Source of the DNA: Acidimicrobiales bacterium
GTDB lineage: Bacteria > Actinomycetota > Acidimicrobiia > Acidimicrobiales > SZUA-35
DNA: 64,000 nucleotides
NCBI GenBank assembly: GCA_041394265.1
Contig: JAWKIO010000005.1
Span: forward strand, 3,720,001-3,784,000
Direction of reading: 5' to 3'
Shown here: positions 35,129 through 44,224 of the stretch, piece by piece
How the letters are laid out: each line of letters opens with the position of its first letter
Numbering within the stretch: position 1 is the stretch's first letter
The notes under the pieces: model-generated
Told to the model about the DNA's origin: nothing
The model's input: only the letters and a program-made list of their open reading frames with translations
The model's database searches: none
Position numbers and translations under genes: made by a program

Positions 35129-35309
35129 CTGAGACCCCAAGCGACACACCCCATCGTTCTCGAGACCCGCGGCGACAGAAGTGTCGCTCCTCGTCTCCAG
35201 TTCGGAGGAGTTTGTCGCTCTGGGTCTCGACTTCGGTGGGGGTTGTCGCTCCTCGTCTCGAGTTCGGGTCGCTTGGGGCGCGGCGGGGCGGGGGCTCGAG
35301 TTCGGTGGG
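35129..35309. repeat. Inverted repeat array, family 1, locus 2 (2 forward + 3-4 reverse units)
   Basis: Forward units at 35129-35148 and 35156-35179, reversed units at 35182-35205, 35212-35236 and 35243-35267, and a partial reversed unit at 35292-35304 (CTCGAGTTCGG). The unit matches that of 2671-2784, and the centre GCGACA-GAAG-TGTCGC (35172-35187) is identical. Reversed units are separated by short G-rich spacers (GTGGGGG, GAGGAG). The array starts on the base after the thiolase-like stop and ends two bases before the P450 stop, filling the whole gap between these convergent genes. Confidence 0.85.
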
Positions 35310-35311
35310 GG

Positions 35312-36517
35312 TCAGCGGAGGGTGAAGGCCAGGTCGAAGCGGGTGACGGCCCGGGCGAAGATGTTCGGCTCGACGTTGGGCTCGGTCACGACTCGCAGGC
35401 CGGTCACGCGCCGGACGAGCGTCTCGAACAACAGCCGCAACTCGACGCGGGCCAGGTTGGCGCCCAGGCAGAAGTGGGTGCCGTGCCCGAACGACAGGTG
35501 GGGGTTGGGGTCGCGGGTGACGTCGAATCGATAGGGGTCGTCGAACACGGTCTCGTCACGATTCGCCGCCGGATACACCAATACGACCCGGTCGCCGGCA
35601 GCGATCGGTGTTCCTGCGATCTCGGTGTCGACGGTGGCGATGCGGAACATGTTGTTCAGCGGGGTGACCCAGCGGATCAGTTCCTCGACGGCCAGTGCTA
35701 CCCGTGAGGGATCCTCGGCGAGGTACTCCCACTGGTCTGGGTGATCGACGAACGCACGTAGCCCGTGGGCGATGACCGTGCGGGTCGTCTCGGCACCGCC
35801 GGCGATCATGAGCCCGGTCTCTTGCACCATGGTCATCGGCGCCATGCCGGCAGCCAGCCAATCGGAGAACAGATCGTCGGCCGGCGCGGCGGCCCGCTCG
35901 GGCAGCAACTCCTGCATGACGACGGCCCACTCCGAGATGCTGTTGTTGAGATCCTCGTAGATCGCCGGATCGTCGTAGCGGGAGTCGATCCGCATCTGGC
36001 GTTCGGACCAGCTCTTGACCTCGGGCCAGCGTTCCTCGCCAAAGCCGATCAGCTCGGCGGTCACTCGGCAGGGCAACTGGGCGGCGAGCGCGTCCACGAC
36101 CTCGACCGAACCGGACTGCTCGTGCTCGGCGATAGCGGCATCGACCAGCCCGTCGACCAGGGCCTGGTAGTGGTCGACGTGGGTGCGCACCGCGCGCGGC
36201 GTGAAGCGGCGATTGATCATGCGGCGCTGTTCGAGGTGAACGGGATCGTTGTTCGAGATCATGGTCGCCTCGTACTCCGACGGCTGGAGTCGGTACTGGC
36301 CGGCGTCGCCTTCACGGCTGGCGAAGGTCTCGGCATCGCGCTCGACGGCGAGGATGTCGGCGTGCCGAGCGGCGAGCCACATCCCGCTCCGTTCGTCCCG
36401 CCAGAGTCCGGGGTGCGCCCGGAGTGCACGGAAGTCGTCTTGGGGGTTCGACTGCCACCAGGCCGGGTCGAGGATGTCGGTGGCGGGCTGCGAGTTCGTC
36501 AGCGGCGGGGTCTGCAT
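35312..36517 (-). CDS. Cytochrome P450
   Basis: 401 residues from ATG 36517 (an ATG at 36544 is also in frame). The I-helix oxygen-binding motif is GLMIAGGAETTRTVIAHGL, the K-helix ExxR is VEELIRWVTP, and the heme loop is LSFGHGTHFCLGANLARVE with the thiolate Cys at about 350. It has no membrane anchor, so it is a soluble class I P450 needing ferredoxin and ferredoxin reductase, neither of which is nearby. N-terminal DILDPAWWQSNPQDDFRALRAHPG resembles actinobacterial P450s of steroid or fatty-acid oxidation (CYP125/142-like context). Divergent from the AMP-ligase gene, 77 bases between starts. Confidence 0.9.
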   Translation of the reverse strand: MQTPPLTNSQPATDILDPAWWQSNPQDDFRALRAHPGLWRDERSGMWLAARHADILAVERDAETFASREGDAGQYRLQPSEYEATMISNNDPVHLEQRRMINRRFTPRAVRTHVDHYQALVDGLVDAAIAEHEQSGSVEVVDALAAQLPCRVTAELIGFGEERWPEVKSWSERQMRIDSRYDDPAIYEDLNNSISEWAVVMQELLPERAAAPADDLFSDWLAAGMAPMTMVQETGLMIAGGAETTRTVIAHGLRAFVDHPDQWEYLAEDPSRVALAVEELIRWVTPLNNMFRIATVDTEIAGTPIAAGDRVVLVYPAANRDETVFDDPYRFDVTRDPNPHLSFGHGTHFCLGANLARVELRLLFETLVRRVTGLRVVTEPNVEPNIFARAVTRFDLAFTLR

Positions 36518-36594
36518 GGTGGGACGCAACCACAACACCGGCATGACGACAAATCGAGATCAACGAATCGTCGCCTCACCGAGCGTGGTGTACC

Positions 36595-38061
36595 GTGTCA
36601 GATGTGACCATTGTCTCAATTCTCGACGGACACCCCGATGACGCCACGGCGCTGATCGAGGGTGGCCAACACACCACCTACGCCGAACTGCGGGTTCTGC
36701 GAGATCAGACCCGAGCCGGCCTCGTCGCCGCCGGCGTCGCACCAGGTGATCGGGTCGCCATTCTCTGCGGCAACACCAGGTCGTCGGTGGTGTCGCTTCT
36801 GGCGGTCGCCAGCGGCGGGATGATCGCCACGGTGCTCAATCCTTCGAGCCCGCTGCACGAGCTCGAGCGCCAGATCGCCACCGTCGACGCCCGGTTGCTC
36901 CTGGTCGGCAGCGAACCACCGGCCGGCCTGGCCATCGATCTCGCCACCCCGGCGGGCACGATCGTTCCCGGTGTGGACGCCCTGGCCGATGCGCCCTACG
37001 CCGAACCCCACGATTCGTCGCCCGACGATGTGGCCATCACGCTGTTCACGAGCGGCACCGCCGGTCCGCCGAAGGCAGCCATGCTCACCCATCGCAACCT
37101 GCGTTTCGTCCAAGAGGCCCTGATGGCCCACGCCGACGCCAGTGTCGGTCCCGAGACGGTGAACCTCGTCGCCCTGCCGCTCTCGCACGTCTACGGGCTC
37201 AACGTGTGCCTCTTCACGACGCTGCGAGCCGGGGGTACGGTCGTGCTCATGGGCCGGTTCGATCCGGTGGGGGCCGCCGACCTCGTCGTCGAGCACGGTG
37301 TCACCCTGTTCCCCGGCGTGCCGCCCATGTGGCGAGCCCTGGTCGACAACGAAGCGGTCGATGGCACCACGTTCGCGACCATCCAGCGCATGACCAGCGG
37401 GGCGTCGGCGCTGCCCAAGGCGCTGTTCAACGACTTCAAGAACCGGTTCGGCGTCGAACTGCGAGAGGGCTACGGCCTCACCGAGACGGCTTCGTTGGCC
37501 ACGGCATCGATCGGCGGCCCGGTCCGGCAAGGGTCGGTGGGGATGGCGTTCCCCGGCATCGAGGTCGTGGTCGTCGACTACGACGACAAGGTCGCACCAT
37601 TCGACGACTCCGGAGCCGTCAAGGTGCGGGGCCCGAACGTGTTCGCCGGCTACTGGGGTGACGAGGAGGCCACCAAGTCCGTACTCGACGACGAGGGTTG
37701 GCTTCGCACCGGTGACGTCGGCGTCATGAGCGAAGACGGCTTCCTCTACCTCGTCGACCGGGCCAAGGACCTCATCATCGTGTCCGGGTTCAACGTCTAT
37801 CCGTTCGAAGTGGAAGAGGTGGTGGCGCAGCACCCCTCGATCGATCAGTGCGTCGTCGTCGGACGCGACGACGACGCACGCGGCGAACGCATCGTCGCCT
37901 ACGTCACGTTGGCCAACGGGGCAACGGCGCCGACCCTCGACGACGTGGTCGACTTCTGTCGAATGGAGATCGCTCGCTACAAGTGTCCGAGCGAACTCCA
38001 TGTCGTCGATCAGTTGCCGATCGCGCCGAGTGGCAAGCCGATCCGAAGGGACCTGATCTGA
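36595..38061 (+). CDS. AMP-forming acyl-CoA synthetase
   Basis: 488 residues from GTG 36595 (a GTG three codons later is also possible). ANL-family motifs: A3 LFTSGTAGPPKAAMLTH, A5 GYGLTETA, A7 LRTGDVG, A8 DRAKDLIIVSGFNVYPFEVEE, and the catalytic lysine of A10 in PSGKPIRRDL. It activates a carboxylic acid as acyl-AMP and then acyl-CoA. The family member is of the long-chain/medium-chain type in general; the acid is unknown. It faces the P450 gene and is followed by plsC, which suggests a set for fatty-acid activation and lipid assembly. Confidence 0.9.
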   Translation: MSDVTIVSILDGHPDDATALIEGGQHTTYAELRVLRDQTRAGLVAAGVAPGDRVAILCGNTRSSVVSLLAVASGGMIATVLNPSSPLHELERQIATVDARLLLVGSEPPAGLAIDLATPAGTIVPGVDALADAPYAEPHDSSPDDVAITLFTSGTAGPPKAAMLTHRNLRFVQEALMAHADASVGPETVNLVALPLSHVYGLNVCLFTTLRAGGTVVLMGRFDPVGAADLVVEHGVTLFPGVPPMWRALVDNEAVDGTTFATIQRMTSGASALPKALFNDFKNRFGVELREGYGLTETASLATASIGGPVRQGSVGMAFPGIEVVVVDYDDKVAPFDDSGAVKVRGPNVFAGYWGDEEATKSVLDDEGWLRTGDVGVMSEDGFLYLVDRAKDLIIVSGFNVYPFEVEEVVAQHPSIDQCVVVGRDDDARGERIVAYVTLANGATAPTLDDVVDFCRMEIARYKCPSELHVVDQLPIAPSGKPIRRDLI

Positions 38062-38121
38062 GATGACGAGTCGAGGGGGACCCGCACGAACGATCGCCAC
38101 CGGAGCATCGGAGGTGAAGCC

Positions 38122-38877
38122 ATGAGTCTCGAGACGGGCTGGCTCCAGGCCCCGTTCAAGAAGGTCATGCAGCCGCTCGCGCACAAGCTGTGGGACCTGA
38201 AGGTCGTCGGGCTGGAGAACATCCCGAAGACCGGCCCGGCGCTCATCACGCCGAACCACGTGGCGTTCATCGACTCGGTGTTCATCACCACACTCATGCC
38301 GAGGCGCACCCTTGCGGTCGGCAAGTCCGACTACATGGACAGCTGGAAGACCAAGTTCCTGTTCCCCGCCACTGGCATGATCCCGATCGATCGCGCCGGC
38401 GGGTCCGCCAGCCAAGCAGCGCTCGACGCCGCTGCGGCATCGCTGGAACGTGGCGACCTGTTCCTCATCTACCCCGAGGGCACCCGCACCCGCACCGGCT
38501 ACCTGCACAAGGGGCGCACCGGGGCGGCACGTCTCGCCCTGCGCACCGGTGCGCCGATCATCCCGGTCGGCATCCGCGGCACCGACCGCATCCAGCCGGT
38601 CGACACGGTCAAGCCGGTCACCGGTGTGCCCTGCGAGATCCACATCGGTCGGCCGATCGATGTGAGCCGCTATCGCAATCGGCAAGACGATCGTCGTGTG
38701 CTGCGCCAGATCACCGACGAGGTGATGTTTGAGGTCGCCGAGCTGTCGGGCCAGACCTACGTCGACGTCTACGCCTCCGATCCGCTGCCCGACTCGGTTG
38801 CACCGCAGGCTCCGCCGGTGGTGCTCACCGGGTCGTCGGGCCACCATCGCTCGGAGTCGATGGCAGCCTCGGCATAG
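38122..38877 (+). CDS. 1-acyl-sn-glycerol-3-phosphate acyltransferase family protein (PlsC-like)
   Basis: 251 residues. The acyltransferase motifs are NHVAFIDSVF (NHx4D, about 41-50), MIPIDRAGG and YPEGTRTRTG (the glycerol-phosphate binding PEGTR). No strong transmembrane segment beyond the amphipathic start LQAPFKKVMQPLAHKLWDLKV. It adds an acyl group from acyl-CoA or acyl-ACP to lysophosphatidate or a similar lipid. GGAGGTGA just before the ATG is an excellent ribosome binding site. It lies 60 bases after the AMP-ligase gene and converges on the MBL gene with four bases between stops. Confidence 0.9.
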   Translation: MSLETGWLQAPFKKVMQPLAHKLWDLKVVGLENIPKTGPALITPNHVAFIDSVFITTLMPRRTLAVGKSDYMDSWKTKFLFPATGMIPIDRAGGSASQAALDAAAASLERGDLFLIYPEGTRTRTGYLHKGRTGAARLALRTGAPIIPVGIRGTDRIQPVDTVKPVTGVPCEIHIGRPIDVSRYRNRQDDRRVLRQITDEVMFEVAELSGQTYVDVYASDPLPDSVAPQAPPVVLTGSSGHHRSESMAASA

Positions 38878-38881
38878 CCGG

Positions 38882-39745
38882 TCAACCCGCCGGCGGTGTG
38901 GCCTGGCCGAGGAACCGGACGGTGCCGTCGACCGTGTGGAGATGGCCGGCTGCCGGCGGAGCGAAGTGCGTGCCCAGCACGAGCACGTCGACGTCGGCGT
39001 GGGCCTCGATCAACGCCCGTCGGGTCTCGGTGGACTGCATGCTGTCGTGATCGAATCGAGAGGCGGCCAGCTCGGGGTAGGTGAACTGCAGCGGTGAGTG
39101 GACGGCGTCGCCCGTGATGGTCGCACGCCGGCCTGCCGACTCGATCGTCACCGAGACGTGTCCGGGCGTGTGCCCCGGTGTCGGTAGCAGTCGTACCTCG
39201 GAGGTCACCCGGTGGTCGGTGGCTACGGCATCGACCAGGCCGGCGTCGAGGAGCGGTTGGACCGACGGTTCGAGGACACCCATGTGATCGTCGCGACGCA
39301 CATGGTCGAGTTCGGTGGCGGCGATGAGATAGCGAGCGTTCGGGAACGTCGGCACCCAACGATCGTCAACCCGCACCGTGTTCCACCCGACGTGATCGAA
39401 GTGGAGGTGCGTGCACAGCACGACGTCGACCGCATCGAGGCCCCCGTCGATCGCATTGCGAAGGCGATCGAGGAACGTATCGTCGCCTGGGAGTGGGCGG
39501 GGGAGCGCCGTACCGACACAGGTGTCGACCACGATGACGGTGTCGTCACTGCGCACGACGAACGTGTGGTTCGACAACAGCAGGCGCCCATCGTCGGTGA
39601 AATACGGAGCTGTCCAGGGCGCGGTGTCGAGGTGGTGGTCGGTGATGTCAGGAACGATGGCGTCGCGAGGCACCGCCGTGACTCGCTCGACGACCTGAGT
39701 GATCGAGACGTTGCCGACCTCGTAGTGCTGCAGTTGCTCGGGCAC
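38882..39745 (-). CDS. MBL-fold metallo-hydrolase
   Basis: 287 residues. The metal-binding motif is CTHLHFDHVGWN (HxHxDH, near 112-117); further ligands are in PTPGHTPGHVS and ITGDAVHSPLQF, with a final GTHFAPPAAGHL. The layout is that of the lactonase/aryl-hydrolase branch (SNHTFVVRSDDTVIVVDTCVG early in the protein), with two metal ions expected. Substrate unknown; quorum-lactone hydrolysis is one of several options. It is not in an operon: it converges with plsC and is divergent from the DUF2797 gene. Confidence 0.85.
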   Translation of the reverse strand: MPEQLQHYEVGNVSITQVVERVTAVPRDAIVPDITDHHLDTAPWTAPYFTDDGRLLLSNHTFVVRSDDTVIVVDTCVGTALPRPLPGDDTFLDRLRNAIDGGLDAVDVVLCTHLHFDHVGWNTVRVDDRWVPTFPNARYLIAATELDHVRRDDHMGVLEPSVQPLLDAGLVDAVATDHRVTSEVRLLPTPGHTPGHVSVTIESAGRRATITGDAVHSPLQFTYPELAASRFDHDSMQSTETRRALIEAHADVDVLVLGTHFAPPAAGHLHTVDGTVRFLGQATPPAG

Positions 39746-39924
39746 GAGCGCACCCTACAACAGGCGACCAGACCGGTTCGGCGAACGCGGCGCCACCCGT
39801 CGCCTGGGCCATACTCGAAACCATCAAACACCTCGATCGCCCCGACTATCACGACAGCCTCGACCCGACCGCCGACCTGACCCGCCGCGTCTCGCTGGAA
39901 CCGGGAGGCAACGATCTCGGACCG

Positions 39925-40866
39925 ATGCCACCCGCCGATGTGGCGGTACTCCTCGGTGTCTCTTGGCGGTCGGGCCAGGCCGAAGTCCGGCTGCGACGCG
40001 GCCGATCATCGACATCGGTGCTCGAGCCGCTGGTCGGGATGTCGTTGCACTACCGCCCGACCGGTCGACGCGTCTGCCTCGGTCATGTCCCGTTCCGGAA
40101 CGCAAAGGTCGACTACCTCGACTGCACCCGCCCGCCACTGCCCGGCAGCAAGCGGTGCGATCGGTGCTCGGCGGCGGAGGCGACGTTCGCTGCCAGCCTG
40201 CACCACGCTCACACCCGCGAGCTCTCGATGATCGATCCGGCAGTGCGCGAACACCTCCAGCAACCGAACCACCTCTACCTGGCAGGCTTTCGTGACGGTT
40301 CGCTCAAAGTGGGCACCACCACGGCGTCCCGGGCCCAGCAACGTCTGGCCGAACAGGGAGCGTGGCGAGCTTGCCTCGTGGCCGACGCGACGGACGGCGT
40401 CGCTGTCCGTCAGCTCGAGGATGCCGTCACCGAGGTGCTCGACATCCCACAGTCGGTCTCGATCACACGCAAACTCGATGGACTCGCCGTCTCGAGTGCG
40501 CTCGAGGCTGCCGAGCGGGAGCACGTACTGGCGGCTGCCATCGACGCGGCAGCCGCAAAGGTGCATCGGCTCATCGAGCACGCCGGCGATGCAAGGTTCG
40601 TCGCGGCCGACACCGACTGGCTGGCGCCGTCACACGACCATCCGATCTGGGATCGCGTGCATCGCTATCCGCTACCGCTCGACCAAGATGCCCACCAGCT
40701 CGAGATCCTCGATGTGGTCGGCCGGGCCGTGGCCTTTGGTCGTCCGGGCGGGAATCGCGTCAACGGGGATGTCTTCGTCGCCGACCTCGGGCGATTGTTC
40801 GGACTCGAACTCGAGTTGGGCGACCACGGCTCGACCGAGGTTGTGGTGCAGGAGTCGCTGTTCTGA
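39925..40866 (+). CDS. DUF2797 family protein
   Basis: 313 residues from ATG 39925. A zinc-finger-like set of cysteines is seen: RRVCLGH, DCTRPP and KRCDRCSAAE, then HLYLAGFRDGSLKVGTTTASRAQQRLAEQGAW, which resembles a GIY-YIG-type core as in DUF2797. The function of the family is not known. The frame is open without a stop for more than 140 bases upstream but holds no other ATG, GTG or TTG there, so 39925 is the first possible start. The only good SD-like sequence (GGGAGG) is 17 bases before it, an odd spacing. Confidence 0.75.
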   Translation: MPPADVAVLLGVSWRSGQAEVRLRRGRSSTSVLEPLVGMSLHYRPTGRRVCLGHVPFRNAKVDYLDCTRPPLPGSKRCDRCSAAEATFAASLHHAHTRELSMIDPAVREHLQQPNHLYLAGFRDGSLKVGTTTASRAQQRLAEQGAWRACLVADATDGVAVRQLEDAVTEVLDIPQSVSITRKLDGLAVSSALEAAEREHVLAAAIDAAAAKVHRLIEHAGDARFVAADTDWLAPSHDHPIWDRVHRYPLPLDQDAHQLEILDVVGRAVAFGRPGGNRVNGDVFVADLGRLFGLELELGDHGSTEVVVQESLF

Positions 40867-40914
40867 GCCTTGGGCGAGGCCCGGTCGCCCCGACGCGACG
40901 GTCGCCGCCTCGGG

Positions 40915-41697
40915 CTACTGACCCGAGCGCACGAAGACCGGTTGATCAGTCGTCGAACGTTCGGGATCGAAGCGGTAGCCCATGCCGGTGAATTCGCGCA
41001 GCGCCCGCACCGACTTGATGCGCTCGGTGATGATCCATCCGGCCATCGTTCCCCGTGCCCGCTTGGCGAAGAAGCCGACGGTTCGGTACTCGCCGTCGGC
41101 ATCGGCGTCGAGGAAGATGGGTGTCACGACCTTGCCGTCGACCGCAGCCGTGTCGACCGCCCCGAAGTACTCGGTCGACGCCAGGTTGATGAGCGCGTTG
41201 GCGCCGGGGCTGGCAGCGAGGTCGCTATTGAGCTGCTCGGTCACCGTGGGTCGCCAGTACGCGTAGAGGTCACGTCCTGCGCGGTTCGCGACCTTCGACC
41301 CCATCTCGAGCCGGTAGGGCTGGATCAGGTCGAGCGGGCGCAGCACGCCGTAGAGACCGGAGAGGATGCGCAGCGTTTTCTGAGCGTGGGTGAAGTCCCG
41401 CTCGGTGAACCGGTTCGCGGCATCGAGGCCCTGGTAGGTGTCGCCGTTGAACGCGAGCACGGCCGGTCGAGCGTTCTTGGGTGTGAACGGCGGCTCCCAA
41501 TCCTGGAACCGCTCGAAGTTGAGCTCGGCCAGCGGCTGCGAGATCGACATGAGCTGGCGCAGGTCGTCGACCGACTTGGTGCGCATGATCGTCACCAACT
41601 CGCCGGCCCGTTCGAGCATCATCGGTTCGCTCCGCTTCTTCGTGGCGAGCGGGGATTCGTAGTCGAGCGATTTTGCAGGCGAGACGACGCAGAGCAC
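40915..41697 (-). CDS. yaaA: Peroxide stress protein YaaA (DUF328)
   Basis: 260 residues from GTG 41697. It opens VLCVVSPAKSLDYESPL, has LAFNGDTYQGLDA and LRILSGLYGVLRPLDLIQPYRLEMGSKV, INLASTEYFGAVD, PIFLDADADGEYRTVGFFAKRARGTMAGWII, the full signature of the YaaA/DUF328 family. In E. coli YaaA protects DNA from damage during peroxide stress by limiting free iron. AAGGA five bases before the GTG decides the start; the open frame beyond it is antisense-like. Divergent from the thiolase at 41900. Confidence 0.95.
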   Translation of the reverse strand: MLCVVSPAKSLDYESPLATKKRSEPMMLERAGELVTIMRTKSVDDLRQLMSISQPLAELNFERFQDWEPPFTPKNARPAVLAFNGDTYQGLDAANRFTERDFTHAQKTLRILSGLYGVLRPLDLIQPYRLEMGSKVANRAGRDLYAYWRPTVTEQLNSDLAASPGANALINLASTEYFGAVDTAAVDGKVVTPIFLDADADGEYRTVGFFAKRARGTMAGWIITERIKSVRALREFTGMGYRFDPERSTTDQPVFVRSGQ

Positions 41698-41899
41698 GGG
41701 AGTCCTTCGGATTCGGTGACGGGCCGAGACGGCCCCGACATGACCACGGTAGCGAGGCCCAGCCGATCGTGGGGGAGCGAGCGCCGGCCGTCGGCGGCCC
41801 GTGATGCGTCGTCGGCGTGTTTTGACACCGCCGCGGTTTGCTCCAAGCATGTGCGAACGGCCTCCGAACGGCCGCATGCACCAGAACGAGGAGAATGTT

Positions 41900-43123
41900 G
41901 TGCCTGAGGCCCTGATCATCGATGCCTGCCGAACCCCGCGTGGAATCGGCAAACAGGGGAAGGGCTCACTCGCCCATCTGCATCCCCAGCACGTGGCGGC
42001 AACCGTGCTCAAAGCACTTGCCGACCGCAACAATCTCGATACCTCCGAGGTCGATGACATCGTCTGGGGCACCAGTGCGCAGGTCGCCGAACAGGGTGGT
42101 GACATCGGTCGGATGGCGGCCCTCGATGCCGGCTACGACACCAAGGCCAGCGGCGTAACGCTCGACCGGTTCTGTGGTTCCGGCATCACCAGCGTGAACT
42201 TCGCCGCCGGCATGGTCATGAGCGGCATGGAAGATCTCGTGATCGCCGGTGGCACCGAGTTGATGTCGTTGCCGAAGACCGGGGCGCTCGGCCTCGGCGC
42301 CAACAACCAGCATCTGCGCGACATCCACCCTCAGCCGCACCAGGGTGTCGCCGCCGACGCCATCGCCACGCTCGAGAAGATCTCGCGTGAGGCGCTCGAC
42401 GCCCACGCCGCCGAGTCCCAGGCTCGGGCAGCCAAGGCCATCGCCGAGGGCCGCTTCGACAAGAGCGTGGTGCCGGTCTACAACCTCGATGGTTCGCTCG
42501 CCCTCGATCACGAGGAGTTCCCACGCCCGGGCACCACGGTCGAGAAGCTGGCCCAGCTGCAGCCGGTCTTCGGTGCCGTTGCCGACCACCCGATGGGCGA
42601 GGACGGCATCACCTTCCGTCAGCTCGTCGCCCAGAAGTTCCCCGACCTCGAGATCGAACACGTTCATCACGCCGGGAACTCGTCGGGCGTGGTCGACGGT
42701 GCCGCTGCCATCTTGTTGGCCAGCCCCGACTACGCAGCCAAGCACGGCCTCAAGGCCCGGGGCCGCATCGTTGCCATGGCCAACATGGGCGACGATCCCA
42801 CCCTCATGTTGAACGCTCCCGTTCCGGCCGCCCGCAAGGTCCTGGAGAAGGCCGGGCTCACGATCGACGACATCGACCTGTTCGAGATCAACGAAGCGTT
42901 TGCCGTCGTGTCGGAGAAGTTCATGCGCGACCTCAAGCTCGATCGCGACAAGGTCAACGTCAACGGCGGCGCCATGGCGCTTGGCCATCCGATCGGTGCC
43001 ACCGGCTCGATCCTCATCGGCACCGTGCTCGACGAGCTCGAGCGCCGCGATCAGCGCTACGGCTTGGTCACCATGTGCGCCGCAGGCGGCATGGCGCCCG
43101 CCATCATCATCGAGCGCACCTGA
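41900..43123 (+). CDS. Thiolase (acetyl-CoA C-acyltransferase, FadA-like)
   Basis: 407 residues from GTG 41900, preceded by GAGGAG six bases upstream. All thiolase signatures are intact: nucleophile VTLDRFCGSGITSVNFAA, FEINEAFAVVS, VNVNGGAMALGHPIGATGS and the second catalytic Cys in VTMCAAGGMAPA. It is a full-length biosynthetic/degradative thiolase, unlike the cysteine-less thiolase-like protein at 33632. It cleaves 3-ketoacyl-CoA or condenses acetyl-CoA. No beta-oxidation partner is immediately adjacent. Converges on the Nudix gene nine bases away. Confidence 0.92.
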   Translation: MPEALIIDACRTPRGIGKQGKGSLAHLHPQHVAATVLKALADRNNLDTSEVDDIVWGTSAQVAEQGGDIGRMAALDAGYDTKASGVTLDRFCGSGITSVNFAAGMVMSGMEDLVIAGGTELMSLPKTGALGLGANNQHLRDIHPQPHQGVAADAIATLEKISREALDAHAAESQARAAKAIAEGRFDKSVVPVYNLDGSLALDHEEFPRPGTTVEKLAQLQPVFGAVADHPMGEDGITFRQLVAQKFPDLEIEHVHHAGNSSGVVDGAAAILLASPDYAAKHGLKARGRIVAMANMGDDPTLMLNAPVPAARKVLEKAGLTIDDIDLFEINEAFAVVSEKFMRDLKLDRDKVNVNGGAMALGHPIGATGSILIGTVLDELERRDQRYGLVTMCAAGGMAPAIIIERT

Positions 43124-43132
43124 TCCCGACGG

Positions 43133-43603
43133 TCATCGGGGCGAGACAGCAGCGAGGAGCCGGTCGACGAACTCGACCTGGCCCTTCACCAGCAGCTGTC
43201 TCGCCTCATCGTCGTCGACCCAGGCGACCCGATCGACCTCGGGGAACGACCGGATCTGCCCGGATCGCGGAGGCCACTCGAGTTCGAAGTGATTGCTCAC
43301 GATCGACGTCTCGTCGAAGTCGCCCTCTCGGGCGAAGATCGTGAGCGTCTTGCCGCTGGCTCGCTTCGACCCGAGGTCGAGCGTCGGGCCGCTGGGCGGT
43401 GGTGAACCCATCTCCTCGGCGAACTCGCGCTCGGCCACGGCCAGTGCATCGACTTCATCCGCTTCGTGGAGTCCCTTGGGCACCGACCAGGCATGTTCAT
43501 GCTTCTTCGCCCAGTAGGGCCCGCCCATGTGGGCGATCAGCAGCTGAACCCGTTCGCCTTGCCAGCGGTAGAGCAACAAGCCCGAGCTCTGGGGGCTCGG
43601 CAC
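43133..43603 (-). CDS. Nudix hydrolase
   Basis: 156 residues starting at GTG 43603. The Nudix box is PKGLHEADEVDALAVAEREFAEEMG; REFAEEMG is canonical, with one extra residue between the first Gly and the RE pair compared with Gx5Ex7REUxEExGU. The start SSGLLLYRWQGERVQLLIAHMGGPYWA and the 'AWSVPKG' lead-in resemble the DNA-repair-like Nudix group seen in actinobacteria. It hydrolyses a nucleoside diphosphate linked to X. The gene lies 25 bases after the cyclic-nucleotide-binding gene on the same strand and may be cotranscribed. Confidence 0.85.
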   Translation of the reverse strand: MPSPQSSGLLLYRWQGERVQLLIAHMGGPYWAKKHEHAWSVPKGLHEADEVDALAVAEREFAEEMGSPPPSGPTLDLGSKRASGKTLTIFAREGDFDETSIVSNHFELEWPPRSGQIRSFPEVDRVAWVDDDEARQLLVKGQVEFVDRLLAAVSPR

Positions 43604-43628
43604 GTCGATGACCGGGTCGAGGTTCGCG

Positions 43629-44069
43629 CTAGTGGCGACCCTCGCCGTGGTGCGCGTCCATCTCGTGCAGCCGCATCGCGAGCTTCTTGGCGACGGCCTT
43701 GGTGAGGGCCGGGTTGTCGTCGAGGATCTGGTCGAAGCGGTTGTGTGGGATGACCATCAGGCTGAGGTCGGTGGTGGCCCGGATCGTGGCCGACGCTGGG
43801 GTGTTGGCGAAGAGGCCGATTTCGCCGAAGACCTCGACGGCGCCGATGTCGGCGACGTGCTCACCGTCGACCTCAACGGCGACGGTGCCCTCGAGCAGGA
43901 GGTAGCCCTCGTTGTGGCGCTGGCCCTGGGTGATGACGACCGTGCCGGCCTTGACCGTGACCTCGTCGGCAGCCTGCTCGAGATGTTCGATGGCCTTCTT
44001 GTCGGCCTCCTTGAACAGGTCGATGGAATGAATGCGGTTGGCCTTCGCGTCGTTCTGATTCCGCAGCAT
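43629..44069 (-). CDS. Cyclic-nucleotide-binding domain protein
   Basis: 146 residues from ATG 44069. A single cNMP-binding domain: VKAGTVVITQGQRHNEGYLLLEGTVAVEVDGEHVADIGAVEVFGEIGLFANTPASATIRATTDLSLMVI, with the phosphate-binding FGEIGLF...ASATIRA motif in place of the Crp 'FGExAL...RxAx'. No helix-turn-helix domain follows, so it is not a Crp-type transcription factor; it is a free-standing sensor or regulatory module. The ending EMDAHHGEGRH is His-rich. Partner unknown; the downstream Nudix enzyme is the only neighbour in the same direction. Confidence 0.85.
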   Translation of the reverse strand: MLRNQNDAKANRIHSIDLFKEADKKAIEHLEQAADEVTVKAGTVVITQGQRHNEGYLLLEGTVAVEVDGEHVADIGAVEVFGEIGLFANTPASATIRATTDLSLMVIPHNRFDQILDDNPALTKAVAKKLAMRLHEMDAHHGEGRH

Positions 44070-44224
44070 GTGTCGAGGTGTCCTTTTCCCGGTCAGGTGG
44101 GAGCGTCCGTCGATCCCAACTGTGTTCCGCCCGAACATAGTCCTTCGCTGTCGCTGGTGGGAGCCCTGCGGGAGGTTTCGCTCGGTCGGTCGAGCCGTGG
44201 CCGCACCATGACTACGATCCGCCC

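Noticed and set aside
40867..40914. Terminator between the DUF2797 gene and yaaA
   Set aside because: Only a short GAGGC/GCCTC pairing with a long loop is present, no better than expected by chance in this composition.
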